NCBI GenBank assembly: GCA_001899285.1
Contig: MKWA01000005.1
Span: forward strand, 85,788-149,787
DNA: 64,000 bases
Direction: 5' to 3'
Source: Rhizobiales bacterium 64-17
Lineage (GTDB): Bacteria; Pseudomonadota; Alphaproteobacteria; Rhizobiales; Xanthobacteraceae
The notes under the pieces were generated by a model. It saw nothing but the letters and a program-made list of their open reading frames with translations, was not told the origin of the DNA and did not search any database. This document shows, piece after piece, positions 10,518 through 20,618 of the stretch. Within the stretch, counting starts at the first letter, position 1. Each line of letters begins with the position of its first letter. Both the position numbers and the translations under genes were made by a program.

Positions 10518-11840
10518 TTATGCGACCGTGAGCGAAACGCTCTGGATGACGTTGTGATGATAGCCCGGCGGATTGTGGATCAGCTTGGCGGTCTGCGTCT
10601 GGCCGATCGCGTTGGTGGCACGCGCCATCACCGTGATCTTGCCTTTGCCCTTCACCGGCAGGCTGAACGTGCGGAACGCATAACGGCCGAGATCCTCGCC
10701 GAGCTTGGCTGGCATCCAGGACTTGCCGCCATCGAACGACATCTCCACCGTCTGGATGCCGTAACCGCCGTCCCACGCGATACCGCCGACCGGCGTACCG
10801 CTTTTCACCTTCGCGCCGTCGGCGTGACTGGAGATCAGCGAATTCACCACCATCTCGGTGATCGGCGTGTTCACCGCCGTTTCCTGCGACACGAAACGCG
10901 CGACCAGCGGGAATTTGCCCAGCGGAATGCGATAGGCGCCCGCCATCCAGAAATTCTTGTCGGGCGTCGTCACGGCCTTGATCGAGTTGATGTGCTTCAT
11001 CCAGTAGGTGCCAGTCCAGCCCGGCACGATGATGCGCGCCGGCGCACCATTGAGATGCGGCAGCGGCGCGCCGTTCATCTCGTAGGCGATCAGCGTCGTA
11101 TCCTCCATCGCCTTCCACACCGGAATGCTCTTGATGAAGTCCGGCGTCTTGTCGAACGGCGGTCCATCGGCGCCACTGAGCACGACCTCGATCGCTTCCT
11201 TCTTGATGCCGGCCTTCGCCAGCACGTCCTTGAGCCGCGCACCCTTCCAGCGCGCGCAGCCCATGGCGCCGTAGCCCCATTCGACGCCCGGCACATGCGG
11301 ATCGAACAGACCGCGCCGGTTGCCGGAGCACTGATTGACCGCAACGACTTCGACCGCCGGCATCGCTTTCAGATCGTCGAGGCCGATTTGCAGCGTGCCG
11401 GCGGCACCCTCGCCGCCGACGTCGATCTTCCACGTCTTCGGATCGATCTCGGGAATGTCGGAAAGGTGATAGCGCACGAAGAACGCATCGGTCGGCGTGA
11501 TCGCCGTGCGGAAATATTCGATCGGCGTTTCGTAATTGGGGGGCCGGTAGCTGAGTTTGATCAGCGGCTTCTTGCCCGGCAGCGCATCGAGGATCGCGTT
11601 CTGTCGCACGCCCTGCGGCAATGCGGGCGGCAGATTGAGCGGCGCGGCTTCGGCCGTGTCGCCCAGCAAGGGCAAGGCCCCGCCGGTCGCCAGCCCCAGC
11701 GCCGCGAGACCCGCGCCGCCGAGAAATCCGCGCCGGCTCGCGGTCAGACTTTCTTCTCCAAAATCCCCCTGTGATTGCGATGTATCCTGAACAGCGTCGC
11801 GCGCACGCTCCGAATCTCTCCCGAGCTTGAATCCAGCCAT
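10518..11840 (-). CDS. Sulfite oxidase family molybdopterin enzyme (SorA-like), Tat-exported
   Basis: Tat motif SRRGFLGGAGLAALG; Moco domain with VNQCSGNRRG, GCARWKGARLKDVL, VPGWTGTYWMKHI, C-terminal dimerisation domain. Confidence 0.85.
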   Translation of the reverse strand: MAGFKLGRDSERARDAVQDTSQSQGDFGEESLTASRRGFLGGAGLAALGLATGGALPLLGDTAEAAPLNLPPALPQGVRQNAILDALPGKKPLIKLSYRPPNYETPIEYFRTAITPTDAFFVRYHLSDIPEIDPKTWKIDVGGEGAAGTLQIGLDDLKAMPAVEVVAVNQCSGNRRGLFDPHVPGVEWGYGAMGCARWKGARLKDVLAKAGIKKEAIEVVLSGADGPPFDKTPDFIKSIPVWKAMEDTTLIAYEMNGAPLPHLNGAPARIIVPGWTGTYWMKHINSIKAVTTPDKNFWMAGAYRIPLGKFPLVARFVSQETAVNTPITEMVVNSLISSHADGAKVKSGTPVGGIAWDGGYGIQTVEMSFDGGKSWMPAKLGEDLGRYAFRTFSLPVKGKGKITVMARATNAIGQTQTAKLIHNPPGYHHNVIQSVSLTVA

Positions 11841-12007
11841 GGCTTGCTCCCTTTAGCTCCGCTCCCGGAGCCCCGACCCGACCCACCGCGTCCCGGTGTG
11901 CCGTTTTGTCGCAGGAAGCCTAGACCTCAGAAAATTATTTCACAATTGGCCTCTTGCCGCCTTCTACCGAGAAAGAACGGTATGTGGATGCCCCGCACGG
12001 CAGGAGC

Positions 12008-12391
12008 TTATTGCGCGAACGGATTGCGGAAGCCGCCCCGGCTCGGCGTCGCGCGCTGCGGAAACGCGGCCTCCAGATAATCGAGGATCTTGTCGCGGTC
12101 GGCGGCCTCGGGCGCGGGCATGCCGTGCTTCGAGACCATCAGACTGATGGACTCATCCCACTGGCGGCGGTTCATGCCCTGCTGCGCCACCAGCTTGAAG
12201 CCGTGGCACGCGGTGCAGGCATAGAACGTGTCATCACGGTTGGCGCCTTGTGGGAAATCCTCCGGCGCCTCGTCACGCGGCTGCGCCGCTGCGGGAAGAA
12301 CGGCGAGCATGATCGCGGCGAACATCGCCGCCGCGATCCTCACGACCTGCCGCGCCGGATGCGCGGCAGCTTTCCGGTTCATGACGCGCAT
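12008..12391 (-). CDS. c-type cytochrome, SorB-like
   Basis: Signal peptide, CTACH heme motif, immediately downstream of second sulfite oxidase gene. Confidence 0.72.
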   Translation of the reverse strand: MRVMNRKAAAHPARQVVRIAAAMFAAIMLAVLPAAAQPRDEAPEDFPQGANRDDTFYACTACHGFKLVAQQGMNRRQWDESISLMVSKHGMPAPEAADRDKILDYLEAAFPQRATPSRGGFRNPFAQ

Positions 12392-12393
12392 GA

Positions 12394-13797
12394 TCAGCCG
12401 ACCAGCACGGCGACGCGGTGCATAGCATTGCCGCCATAGCCCTGCGGATTCCAGAAGCCGGCGAGATGCGGCTGCATCACACCCTTGGCATCGGTGCCGC
12501 GCGTCCAGATTTCATAATAGCCATCGGCCGGCAGCTTCACCGTCGCGGTCCAGCGCTGCCAGTCGTACCGGTTCTTCGGCTTCTCCAGTTTCGCCCGCGT
12601 CCAGGTCGCGCCGAAATCGGTCGAGACGTCGACCTGCTTGACCAGCAGATCGCCGGCCCACGCGGCGCCGCGCAACTTGATCTCCTTGGTGCCGGCGGGA
12701 AGCTTGGTGCCATTCGCCGGGCTGGTGACGATCGAGCGCACCGGCATCGATTCGAGAATGCGGAAATTTTTCGGATCGCCCTTCGCGCCCGGCACCATCG
12801 GCTTGATGGCGACGCGATAGGAGAACTCGGTCATGCCCGGACCGTCATGCTCCTTGTCGCGGATCCAGATGCGGTTCAGCCACTTCGCCGACGCCGAGCC
12901 GGGCCAGCCGGGAATGAACAGCCGCACCGGACCGCCGTGAATGTTCGGCAGCGGCTGACCGTTCATGGCGAACACGATCAGGTTGTTCTCGTCCATCAGC
13001 TTGCCGATCGGCACACCGCGCGACACGGTCGGCTTGCTGGCATCGCCGGAGAGATGCAGATCGCTGCCGTAATGGCCGGAGAATTTCGCCGACGGCTTGA
13101 GACCCGCGGCCTTCATCACGTCGCGCAGCCGCACGCCGGTCCATTCCGGACAGCCGGCGCCGCCGTTGGTCCACTGATTGCCGCGCGCCTGTGGCGTGAA
13201 GAACGAGCGGCCGTTGCCGCCGCATTCCAGCACCATGCGCCGCGTCACCGGCTTGAACTTGGCTTTCAACTCGCCGAGCGTCAGCGTCACCTTGTTGTTC
13301 ACTTCGCCGTCGATGACGAACGACCACTTGTCCGGCTCCTTCGCCGCTTCCGGCGTCTGGCCGTTGTTGCGCACGAACAGCTTGTCGGTCGGCGTCGTGT
13401 CATCGTCGAGCAGATGCTCCGGCGTCTCCGCCACCAACGGCCGGTCGCCGAGCACCACGAGCTTGTCGTGCTTGCCGGGGAACTGGAGATATTGCGGACC
13501 CTTGGGCGCAGCACCGGGTGCCGCGCTCGGCGCAGGCGCCGCGCCGCCGGCTGGCGTCCCTTGCGCCATTGCCGCCGGGATCATGCCGCCGGGCATATTC
13601 GCCGCGAACGGGATCGCGCCGCCCACGGCCGCGCCCATCGCCGCCAGACCCGCACCACCGAGGAAACCGCGCCGACTTGGGCCGGTCTCGCGGCCGAACA
13701 CCACGGCGTCGGCGCGCTGCGGGTCGTCCTGGTACAACTCGTCGATCAAACGCTCCTGCGGTCCGGACCGGGGTCCAGACAAAGTCGATTCAGACAT
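12394..13797 (-). CDS. Sulfite oxidase family molybdopterin enzyme (SorA-like), Tat-exported
   Basis: Tat motif SRRGFLGGAGLAAMG; LECGGNGRSFF, GCPEWTGVRLRDVMK, FIPGWPGSASAKWLNRI. Confidence 0.85.
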   Translation of the reverse strand: MSESTLSGPRSGPQERLIDELYQDDPQRADAVVFGRETGPSRRGFLGGAGLAAMGAAVGGAIPFAANMPGGMIPAAMAQGTPAGGAAPAPSAAPGAAPKGPQYLQFPGKHDKLVVLGDRPLVAETPEHLLDDDTTPTDKLFVRNNGQTPEAAKEPDKWSFVIDGEVNNKVTLTLGELKAKFKPVTRRMVLECGGNGRSFFTPQARGNQWTNGGAGCPEWTGVRLRDVMKAAGLKPSAKFSGHYGSDLHLSGDASKPTVSRGVPIGKLMDENNLIVFAMNGQPLPNIHGGPVRLFIPGWPGSASAKWLNRIWIRDKEHDGPGMTEFSYRVAIKPMVPGAKGDPKNFRILESMPVRSIVTSPANGTKLPAGTKEIKLRGAAWAGDLLVKQVDVSTDFGATWTRAKLEKPKNRYDWQRWTATVKLPADGYYEIWTRGTDAKGVMQPHLAGFWNPQGYGGNAMHRVAVLVG

Positions 13798-14059
13798 GGT
13801 CGCTCCCTTTCAGCTCCGCGTCCGGAGCCTTGTGCCGATGCCCGCATCCGGGCATCGCGGTCACGCTAATCCCGGCCAAGGGGTCCGCACAGTTGCGTTA
13901 TCGTCGCGGGGCACGCGGAACGATGCCCCATCGGGACCGTTGCCTCTCTGCCGCAGCCGGCAACCCCGTTCGGTGGCGGCTGAAATGGAGATTCCCCTTT
14001 GCGGCGCATTGCCTTAAGGTGCGGCCAACACTCTGGGGATTCTGGCGAGGAATAGAACG

Positions 14060-14425
14060 ATGACGATCCGGCGCTTTCCGATGATTCTGGCAGGGCTTGC
14101 GGTGACGGCGATGACCGCCGGCACGCTCCTGGCCACGCCCGCCGATGCGGCGCCGAAGCAGCGCTATCTCCGCAACGATGGTACCGTGGTCCGCTGGCAG
14201 GACGAGAACGGCCGAATCCGCACCCGCATCATCGTGCAGAAGCGCTCCTATCTCGACGCCGGCACCAATGTGGTGCGCGGCGAGCGCAAGTTCACCGACT
14301 ATGTGATGCCGCCGACCCATTCGGCGGTGCCGGAAGCGATGCGCGGCACCGCCGCCGATCGTGCCTCGGAAACCATGCCGGGTCCGTTCGACCTGCCGGG
14401 CAAGAACAATCCGCGACAGTGGTGA
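14060..14425 (+). CDS. Hypothetical secreted protein
   Basis: Clear signal peptide (MTIRRFPMILAGLAVTAMTAGTLLATPADA); followed by terminator. Confidence 0.65.
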   Translation: MTIRRFPMILAGLAVTAMTAGTLLATPADAAPKQRYLRNDGTVVRWQDENGRIRTRIIVQKRSYLDAGTNVVRGERKFTDYVMPPTHSAVPEAMRGTAADRASETMPGPFDLPGKNNPRQW

Positions 14426-14448
14426 TCGCAACGATCAAGCCCGTTTAA

Positions 14449-14480
14449 AGAAAAAGGCCGGGTCACCCCGGCCTTTTTTG
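14449..14480. terminator. Rho-independent terminator
   Basis: AGAAAAAGGCCGGGtcacCCCGGCCTTTTTTG. Confidence 0.85.
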
Positions 14481-14500
14481 TTGCTCCATGCGCCGCGCGA

Positions 14501-15607
14501 TCACGCCGCCTTCTCAATCTCCTCGATGATCGCGTCGCCCATCTCGCGGGTGCTGACGGCCTTGCCGCCGGACGCGATGTCGGCCGTGCGCAGGCCGCGC
14601 GCCAGCGCCGCCGAAATGGCCTTCTCGATCAAATCGGCTTCCGCACCGAGATTGAACGAATAACGCAGCGCCATGCCGAACGACGCGATCATCGCGATCG
14701 GATTGGCCAGTCCCTTGCCGGCGATATCCGGCGCCGAGCCGTGCACCGGCTCATACAGCGCGCGGCGTTTCTTGGTCTTCGGATCGATGTCACCGAGCGA
14801 CGCCGACGGCAACATGCCGAGCGAGCCGGTGAGCATCGCCGCCACGTCGGAGAGAATGTCGCCGAACAGATTGTCGGTGACGATCACGTCGAACTGCTTG
14901 GGATTACGCACGAGCTGCATCGCGCCGGAATCGGCGAGCTGATGCTCCAGCGTCACGTCCTTGGCCTCGCGCTGATGCGTCTGATTGACGACCTCTTTCC
15001 AGAGCACGCCGCTCTTCATGACGTTGTTCTTTTCCATCGACGTCACCTTGTTGCGGCGCTTGCGCGCCAGCTCAAAGGCGACGCGGGAAATGCGCTCGAT
15101 CTCGTAGGTGTCGTAGACCTGGGTATCGACCGCGCGCTTCTGCCCGTTGCCGAGATCGGTGATGGTCTTCGGCTCGCCGAAATAGACGCCGCCGGTCAGT
15201 TCGCGCACCACCATCAGATCGAGATCGTCGACCAGCTCGCGCTTGAGGCTGGAGGCATCGGCCAGCGCCGGATAGCAGATCGCCGGCCGCAGATTGGCAT
15301 AGAGAGCGAGATCCTTGCGCAGCCGCAGCAGGCCCGCTTCGGGTCGGACCTCGTAGGGAACATCGGCCCACTTCGGTCCGCCGACCGCGCCAAGGATCAC
15401 CGCATCCGCGGCCATCGCGCGGTCCATGGTCTCGTCGGTGATGGCGACGCCGGAGGCGTCATAGGCCGAACCGCCCACCAGGCCGTCCTCGGTCTCGAAC
15501 CGGTGCGGGCCGCGCTTGTTGAACGCAGCGATGACGCGCTTCACCTCCTCCATCACTTCGGGGCCGATGCCGTCGCCGGGGAGAAGAAGCAGTTTGTAGG
15601 TGGCCAT
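14501..15607 (-). CDS. leuB: 3-isopropylmalate dehydrogenase
   Basis: [21 protein letters not shown] ... [13 protein letters not shown] ... [24 protein letters not shown] 15607. Confidence 0.96.
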   Translation of the reverse strand: MATYKLLLLPGDGIGPEVMEEVKRVIAAFNKRGPHRFETEDGLVGGSAYDASGVAITDETMDRAMAADAVILGAVGGPKWADVPYEVRPEAGLLRLRKDLALYANLRPAICYPALADASSLKRELVDDLDLMVVRELTGGVYFGEPKTITDLGNGQKRAVDTQVYDTYEIERISRVAFELARKRRNKVTSMEKNNVMKSGVLWKEVVNQTHQREAKDVTLEHQLADSGAMQLVRNPKQFDVIVTDNLFGDILSDVAAMLTGSLGMLPSASLGDIDPKTKKRRALYEPVHGSAPDIAGKGLANPIAMIASFGMALRYSFNLGAEADLIEKAISAALARGLRTADIASGGKAVSTREMGDAIIEEIEKAA

Positions 15608-15693
15608 GATCGCCTCTGAACACACTGTGCCGTTGAAATCCGGGCGGATTGCTAAAACGCCCGGCCCGCAATGGCAAGCATGTCGGGCGGAAG

Positions 15694-16467
15694 CTACGAC
15701 CCGCTGAACCAGTTGTAGCCCTGGTCTTCCCAATAGCCGCCCATGTCCTTGTTGGTGACATGGAGCGAGACCACATGCTTCGGGTTCTTGAAGCCGAGCT
15801 TGGTCGGGATGCGGATCTTCATCGGATAGCCGTACTTCACCGGCAGGATCTCGTTGCCGTATTTGAACGTCATCTGCGTCTGCGGATGCAGCGCGGTCGG
15901 CATGTCGATGGTGTTGGAATAGCCCTCGGCGCAGCGGAACCAGACGTATTTCGCGCTGGTGTCGGCGCCGATCCGCTTGAGGAAGTCCGACAGCCGCGCA
16001 CCGGTCCACGAGCCGATGGCGCTCCAGCCCTCGACGCAGATGTGCCGCGTGATCTGCCGCTCCTGCGGCAGCTTGTAGAGGTCTTCGAGCGTCCACGGCG
16101 TCTTGTTCTCGACCAGCCCGCCGATCTCGAGCTTGTAGGTCTCGCCGTTGACCACCGGCGCTTCGTCCTCGCCGTAATAGGCGTTGAACGGGAAGTCCGG
16201 CGTGATCGCGCTTTCCGGATAGGTCGGCGCCAGCGTGTTCGGATTGAACAGCGCGGCCTGCACGCCGTCATTGAATTCGGAAATCTTGCGCAGCACCCGC
16301 TCCGCCGTCGGGCCATCGACGATGTCGCAGCCGGTCAGCAGCGTCAGCGCGCCGAGGCTCGCCGCGCCGCGCAAGAACTGACGCCGCGCCGGGTCGGGCA
16401 TCAGCTTCGCCGCGTCCTTGATCAGCAGGGTTTTGTCGACACCGGGGATCAGGCGGAATTTGCGCAT
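15694..16467 (-). CDS. Sulfite-oxidase-fold molybdopterin-dependent oxidoreductase, putative Tat lipoprotein
   Basis: [21 protein letters not shown] (Tat plus lipobox), [45 protein letters not shown]. Confidence 0.85.
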   Translation of the reverse strand: MRKFRLIPGVDKTLLIKDAAKLMPDPARRQFLRGAASLGALTLLTGCDIVDGPTAERVLRKISEFNDGVQAALFNPNTLAPTYPESAITPDFPFNAYYGEDEAPVVNGETYKLEIGGLVENKTPWTLEDLYKLPQERQITRHICVEGWSAIGSWTGARLSDFLKRIGADTSAKYVWFRCAEGYSNTIDMPTALHPQTQMTFKYGNEILPVKYGYPMKIRIPTKLGFKNPKHVVSLHVTNKDMGGYWEDQGYNWFSGS

Positions 16468-16478
16468 CTCTGTTCTCC

Positions 16479-17111
16479 TCAGCGGCCGGTGATCATGGCG
16501 CGCAGGCTTTTCGGCACCAGCAGAGCGAGCAGCACATGCACGACCAGAAAGCCGACGATGGTCGCCATGGCGAAGAAGTGCACGTAGCGCGCGGCGTCGT
16601 AGCCGCCGAACAGCGCGGTGAGCCATGACAGTTGCACCGGCTTCCAGATCGAGATGCCGGAGAGCACGACCACGACTCCGGCGAGAATAACGACGACGTA
16701 CATCAGCTTCTGCACCGCGTTGTAACGCGTCAGATCATCGTGCGAGAGCCTGAAGGTCAGCGCCTCGCGCACCGTGCCGAACACATCGCCGATCCGGATC
16801 GGGATCAGCTTGCGGCGGAAACGGCCACCGGCAATGCCGAGCGCCAGATAGATCAGCCCGTTGATCGCCAGCACCCACATGGCGGCGAAGTGCCAGAGCA
16901 GCGCGCCGGCGAGCCAGCCGCCGAGCGTGATGCTGCGCGGGAAGTCGAACTCGAACAGCGGCGAGGCATTGTAGATCTGCCAGCCGGACATGATCATCAC
17001 CACCATGGCGACGGCATTGATCCAGTGGGTGATCCGCACCCAGCGCGGGTGGATCAGCGGCCGGTCGCGGCGCGTCCCGGCATCCGTCTCGATGGCGGCA
17101 CTGACACTCAT
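16479..17111 (-). CDS. Cytochrome b/b6 (b561-type) membrane subunit
   Basis: HPRWVRITHWINAVAMVVMIMSGWQIYNASP; four-TM, His-containing helices; directly upstream of and cotranscribed with the molybdoenzyme. Confidence 0.85.
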   Translation of the reverse strand: MSVSAAIETDAGTRRDRPLIHPRWVRITHWINAVAMVVMIMSGWQIYNASPLFEFDFPRSITLGGWLAGALLWHFAAMWVLAINGLIYLALGIAGGRFRRKLIPIRIGDVFGTVREALTFRLSHDDLTRYNAVQKLMYVVVILAGVVVVLSGISIWKPVQLSWLTALFGGYDAARYVHFFAMATIVGFLVVHVLLALLVPKSLRAMITGR

Positions 17112-17206
17112 GGTTCGCCTCTCCCTGCTGCGTAGCTGATTATACGCGACGGGCCGGTACGGCGGATGCCTGCCACCGGCCCGATCACGCAGTCTTTATT
17201 ACCGGA

Positions 17207-17470
17207 TCACTTCTTGCCGTCCATCTTGCCACCCATGCCATCCTTCTTCATGGCATCGGACTTCATCGCATCGGACTTCATGCCATCCTTCTTCATGGCG
17301 CCGCCGCCCATGTTGTCCTTCTTCATCGCGTCGTTCTTCATCCCGTCGGATTTCTGCATCTTGTCGCCGCTGCTCATGCCCTGTGCCGACGCGGCGGGCA
17401 CGGCGGCGAAGAGAGCGAACGCGGCCAGCGGAGCCAGCCAAAGGCGCGGACGAGATTGAAACGGTGTCAT
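17207..17470 (-). CDS. Pentapeptide MXKDX repeat protein, secreted
   Basis: Signal peptide then SSGDKMQKSDGMKNDAMKKDNMGGGAMKKDGMKSDAMKSDAMKKDGM; matches the MxKDx repeat family. Confidence 0.85.
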   Translation of the reverse strand: MTPFQSRPRLWLAPLAAFALFAAVPAASAQGMSSGDKMQKSDGMKNDAMKKDNMGGGAMKKDGMKSDAMKSDAMKKDGMGGKMDGKK

Positions 17471-17663
17471 GACAATTTCTCCCTGGGTTGCGATGCGAGC
17501 GATCTCGCGCAATCACCCTTACCGGTGGCACGCAACACGGTCGCCTCAGCTTTCCGTGTGCCCGACATCGCGCTGCCGTCACGCCCGCGTGAACGCGATT
17601 TGCATCTTGCGGCGCACTCGTGCAGGACTCCGCGTCCAACGGCCGGCAGCAGGAGCGCACAGA

Positions 17664-18713
17664 ATGTCGAAAACCTCGTCGGGGCATTTCTTCGAGGACT
17701 TCACGCTCGGCCAGACCATCGTCCATGCCACGCCGCGCACCGTCACCACCGGCGACGTCGCGCTTTATAACGGCCTGTTCGGCGCGCGCTTCGCGGTGCA
17801 GTCGTCCGATGCCTTCGCCGAACGGATCGGCTATCCGCGCGCGCCGATTGACGATCTGCTGGTGTTCCATGTGGTGTTCGGCAAGACAGTGCCGGACATC
17901 TCGCTCAATGCGGTGGCCAATCTCGGCTACGCGGACTGCCGCTTCCTCAAAGCCGTCTATCCCGGCGACACGCTGAGTGCGACCTCGGAGGTGATCGGTC
18001 TGCGGCAGAACTCCAACGGCAAGACCGGCATCGTCTATGTGCGCTCGCGCGGCTTCAATCAGGACGGCGCCGAGGTGCTTACCTATGCGCGCTGGGTGAT
18101 GGTGCGCAAACGCGACGAGACCGCGCCCGCGCCGGGCGATCAGGTGCCGGAATTGCCGAAAGCGGTCGAGGCCGCCACGCTCGGCGGCGCCTGCCCGATC
18201 CTCAACGCCGCCGCCTACAATGATGCGCTCGCCGGCAGCCGACATCGCCATGGCGATTACGCCGTCGGCGACAAGATCGATCATGTCGACGGCATGACCG
18301 TCGAGGAAGCAGAACACATGATCGCGACGCGGCTCTATCAGAACACCGCGCGCGTGCACTTCAACCAGTATTCGGAATCGCAGGGACGGTTCGGGCGCCG
18401 GCTGATCTATGGCGGACACGCGATCTCGCTGGCACGCGCACTGTCGTTCAACGGGCTCGGCAATGCGTTTCACATCGCCGCGATCAATGGCGGGCGGCAC
18501 GTCGCGCCGCTGTTCGCCGGCAACACGGTGTTTGCGTGGAGCGAGGTGCTGGCCACCAAGACGTTGCCGGGCCGCAACGACGTCGGTGCGCTGCGGCTGC
18601 GCACGATCGCGACCAAGGATCGTCCGTGCGGCGACTTCCCGGCCAAGACCGCCGATGGTGACGATCCGGCGGTCATCCTCGAACTGGATTACTGGGCGCT
18701 GATGCCGCGGTAA
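17664..18713 (+). CDS. MaoC-family dehydratase, double hotdog (mesaconyl-CoA hydratase / beta-methylmalyl-CoA dehydratase-like)
   Basis: GHFFEDFTLGQTIVHATPRTVTTGDVALYNGLFGARF ... two hotdog halves. Confidence 0.78.
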   Translation: MSKTSSGHFFEDFTLGQTIVHATPRTVTTGDVALYNGLFGARFAVQSSDAFAERIGYPRAPIDDLLVFHVVFGKTVPDISLNAVANLGYADCRFLKAVYPGDTLSATSEVIGLRQNSNGKTGIVYVRSRGFNQDGAEVLTYARWVMVRKRDETAPAPGDQVPELPKAVEAATLGGACPILNAAAYNDALAGSRHRHGDYAVGDKIDHVDGMTVEEAEHMIATRLYQNTARVHFNQYSESQGRFGRRLIYGGHAISLARALSFNGLGNAFHIAAINGGRHVAPLFAGNTVFAWSEVLATKTLPGRNDVGALRLRTIATKDRPCGDFPAKTADGDDPAVILELDYWALMPR

Positions 18714-18773
18714 CCCTCTCGCCCGCTCGCCTCCGCCATTGCGGAGACGAACGGAGAGAGCAGGATTGGCGCG

Positions 18774-19316
18774 TTACTCGGTCACCACGCCGCAGGCGAT
18801 GCGGTCGCCGGCGTCGCCGGCCGGATCGGTCTTGTTGTCGTCGGCCTTGGCATGAATGACCAGCGCCGAGCCATCCGCATCGAACACCGAGTTCGGCTGG
18901 CCCTTGGCCAGCGTGATCATGGCGTTGAACACCTCGACCTTGAGATCGCCGTTCTGCGGCACATGCAGATTCGGCATATCGCCGGCATGTGCGCCTTCCG
19001 CGGACTCAAGGCCATGCTTGTGGCTCGCCGGATTGAAATGACCGCCGGCACTGGTGAACGGCGCTTCGCACTTGCCGACCGCATGAACGTGGAAGGCGTG
19101 CTCGCCCGGCTCGATGCCCTTGACCGAGAGGCGGATCAGCACGCCGTTCTTGGTCTGGGTCAGATTGGCTTCGCCGACTTCCTTGCCGCTCTTGTCCTTG
19201 AGCACCGCCTTGGCGATCGCCGGGCTCTGCGCCAGAGCGGGCGCGACAGCAGCAACCATCACGGCAGCAGCGGCCGCGACGGCAAGGGGCCAGGCAACCT
19301 GGCGATGGATCGTCAT
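18774..19316 (-). CDS. sodC: Cu/Zn superoxide dismutase family protein
   Basis: Signal peptide; HAFHVHAVGKCEAPFTSAGGHFNPASHKHG ... AGDRIACGVV. Confidence 0.92.
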   Translation of the reverse strand: MTIHRQVAWPLAVAAAAAVMVAAVAPALAQSPAIAKAVLKDKSGKEVGEANLTQTKNGVLIRLSVKGIEPGEHAFHVHAVGKCEAPFTSAGGHFNPASHKHGLESAEGAHAGDMPNLHVPQNGDLKVEVFNAMITLAKGQPNSVFDADGSALVIHAKADDNKTDPAGDAGDRIACGVVTE

Positions 19317-19375
19317 GACATTCTCCTGAATGAAAAGGACCGGTCGCGGCGCGACGTCCTCTAAAGCAACGAGCA

Positions 19376-20362
19376 TCAGTCTATCAGGTTCCCGGACGAT
19401 CCGCCCGCGCCGCCCGGCTGCGGCGAAGCGGCGCGCGCCTTGGTCAACGGCGGTTTGGTCAAGGCACGCAGCGGCTCGTCGCGGTCCTGCAGGTGTTCCA
19501 CCAGTTCGCGGGCGTAGGGCGGCAGACCGTCGAGATTGCGCACGCAGATGGTGAGATCGCGCACCGCCCAGGCGTCGGCGATATCCACCACCCGGATCGC
19601 CATGGTCTTCACCGCGCGCAACGCGGTCGAGCGCGGCACGATGCCGACGCCGACATTGAATTCCACCACCCGGCAGACGGTCTCGAAGCTGCGCAACTGC
19701 ACCCGCAGCCGCAGCGTGCGCCCCAGCTTCGCCGCCTTGTCGGCGAAGAACCGCTGCGCCGCGCTCTGCCGCTCCAGCCCGACGAAATCGTGATCGAGGA
19801 TTTCCTCGAACGATACCGTATGCCGCTTCGCCAGCGGATGCCGGTCCGGCACCACCAGCACGAAGCGGTCGCGGCGGAAGGGAAACCGTTTCAGCCGCCC
19901 GGAATCGACCGTGCCGGCGACGATGCCGATATCGGCGACGCCCTCGGCGATCAGGCCGACGATCTCGTCCGACAGCCGCTCCTCCAGATCGATGCTCACA
20001 TGCGGATGCGTCGCCAGGAACGACGACAGCACCTCCGGCAGGAATTCGGTCAGCGCGTTGGTGTTGGACATCAGCCGCACCTGTCCGGCCGCGCCGCCGG
20101 CATAGGCGCCGAGGTCCTCCCGCAGCCGGTCGGCCTGGGCGAGAATGGCGCGGGCATGCTGCAGCAAGGTGCTGCCGGCGTGGGTCGGCGTCACACCCTG
20201 ACGGCCCCGCACCAAGAGCGGCGCGCCCAGCGCCTCCTCCATGTTGCGGATGCGGGTCGAGGCCGCCGCGAGCGCCAGATTGGCCCGCTCCGCCCCGTGG
20301 GTGATGCTGCCCGCCTCGACCACATGGCGAAACAGCCGCAAATCCGCGAAATCGAACCGCAT
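19376..20362 (-). CDS. LysR-family transcriptional regulator
   Basis: N-terminal HTH MRFDFADLRLFRHVVEAGSITHGAERANLALAAASTRIRNMEEALGAPLL. Confidence 0.92.
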   Translation of the reverse strand: MRFDFADLRLFRHVVEAGSITHGAERANLALAAASTRIRNMEEALGAPLLVRGRQGVTPTHAGSTLLQHARAILAQADRLREDLGAYAGGAAGQVRLMSNTNALTEFLPEVLSSFLATHPHVSIDLEERLSDEIVGLIAEGVADIGIVAGTVDSGRLKRFPFRRDRFVLVVPDRHPLAKRHTVSFEEILDHDFVGLERQSAAQRFFADKAAKLGRTLRLRVQLRSFETVCRVVEFNVGVGIVPRSTALRAVKTMAIRVVDIADAWAVRDLTICVRNLDGLPPYARELVEHLQDRDEPLRALTKPPLTKARAASPQPGGAGGSSGNLID

Positions 20363-20618
20363 GGCGCGCCACCCTTGGTCTTTTGCCTACGCAAGAGACG
20401 AAGGCAAACTACATAAAACACTAAGTTCGACAGCCAAACGACCACTTGGAGCCGGTTTCCTTTCGCTGTACACGAAGTTTGGAATGATCGCAAAAGAGCG
20501 GGGCCCGGCTTCGGCCGGAACCGGCGCGGTTGCGGTTCCGTTGCCGTTCAAGACGTTCTTCAAGCGCGGGGTTGCAGGCCGTTCCGGCCGCTTCGCCGCC
20601 CTGATGCCGGAGCAACCC

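Noticed and set aside
10377-11774. 465-aa plus-strand ORF antisense to a sulfite oxidase gene
   Set aside because: Low-complexity Arg/His-rich shadow ORF on the opposite strand of a well-supported CDS, expected at this GC content.
12418-13869. 483-aa plus-strand ORF antisense to second sulfite oxidase gene
   Set aside because: Same shadow-ORF artefact; no recognisable domain.
17207-17380. Short-period tandem repeat that could suggest a CRISPR or minisatellite
   Set aside because: The 15-nt period is in frame and explained by the MXKDX pentapeptide coding repeat.
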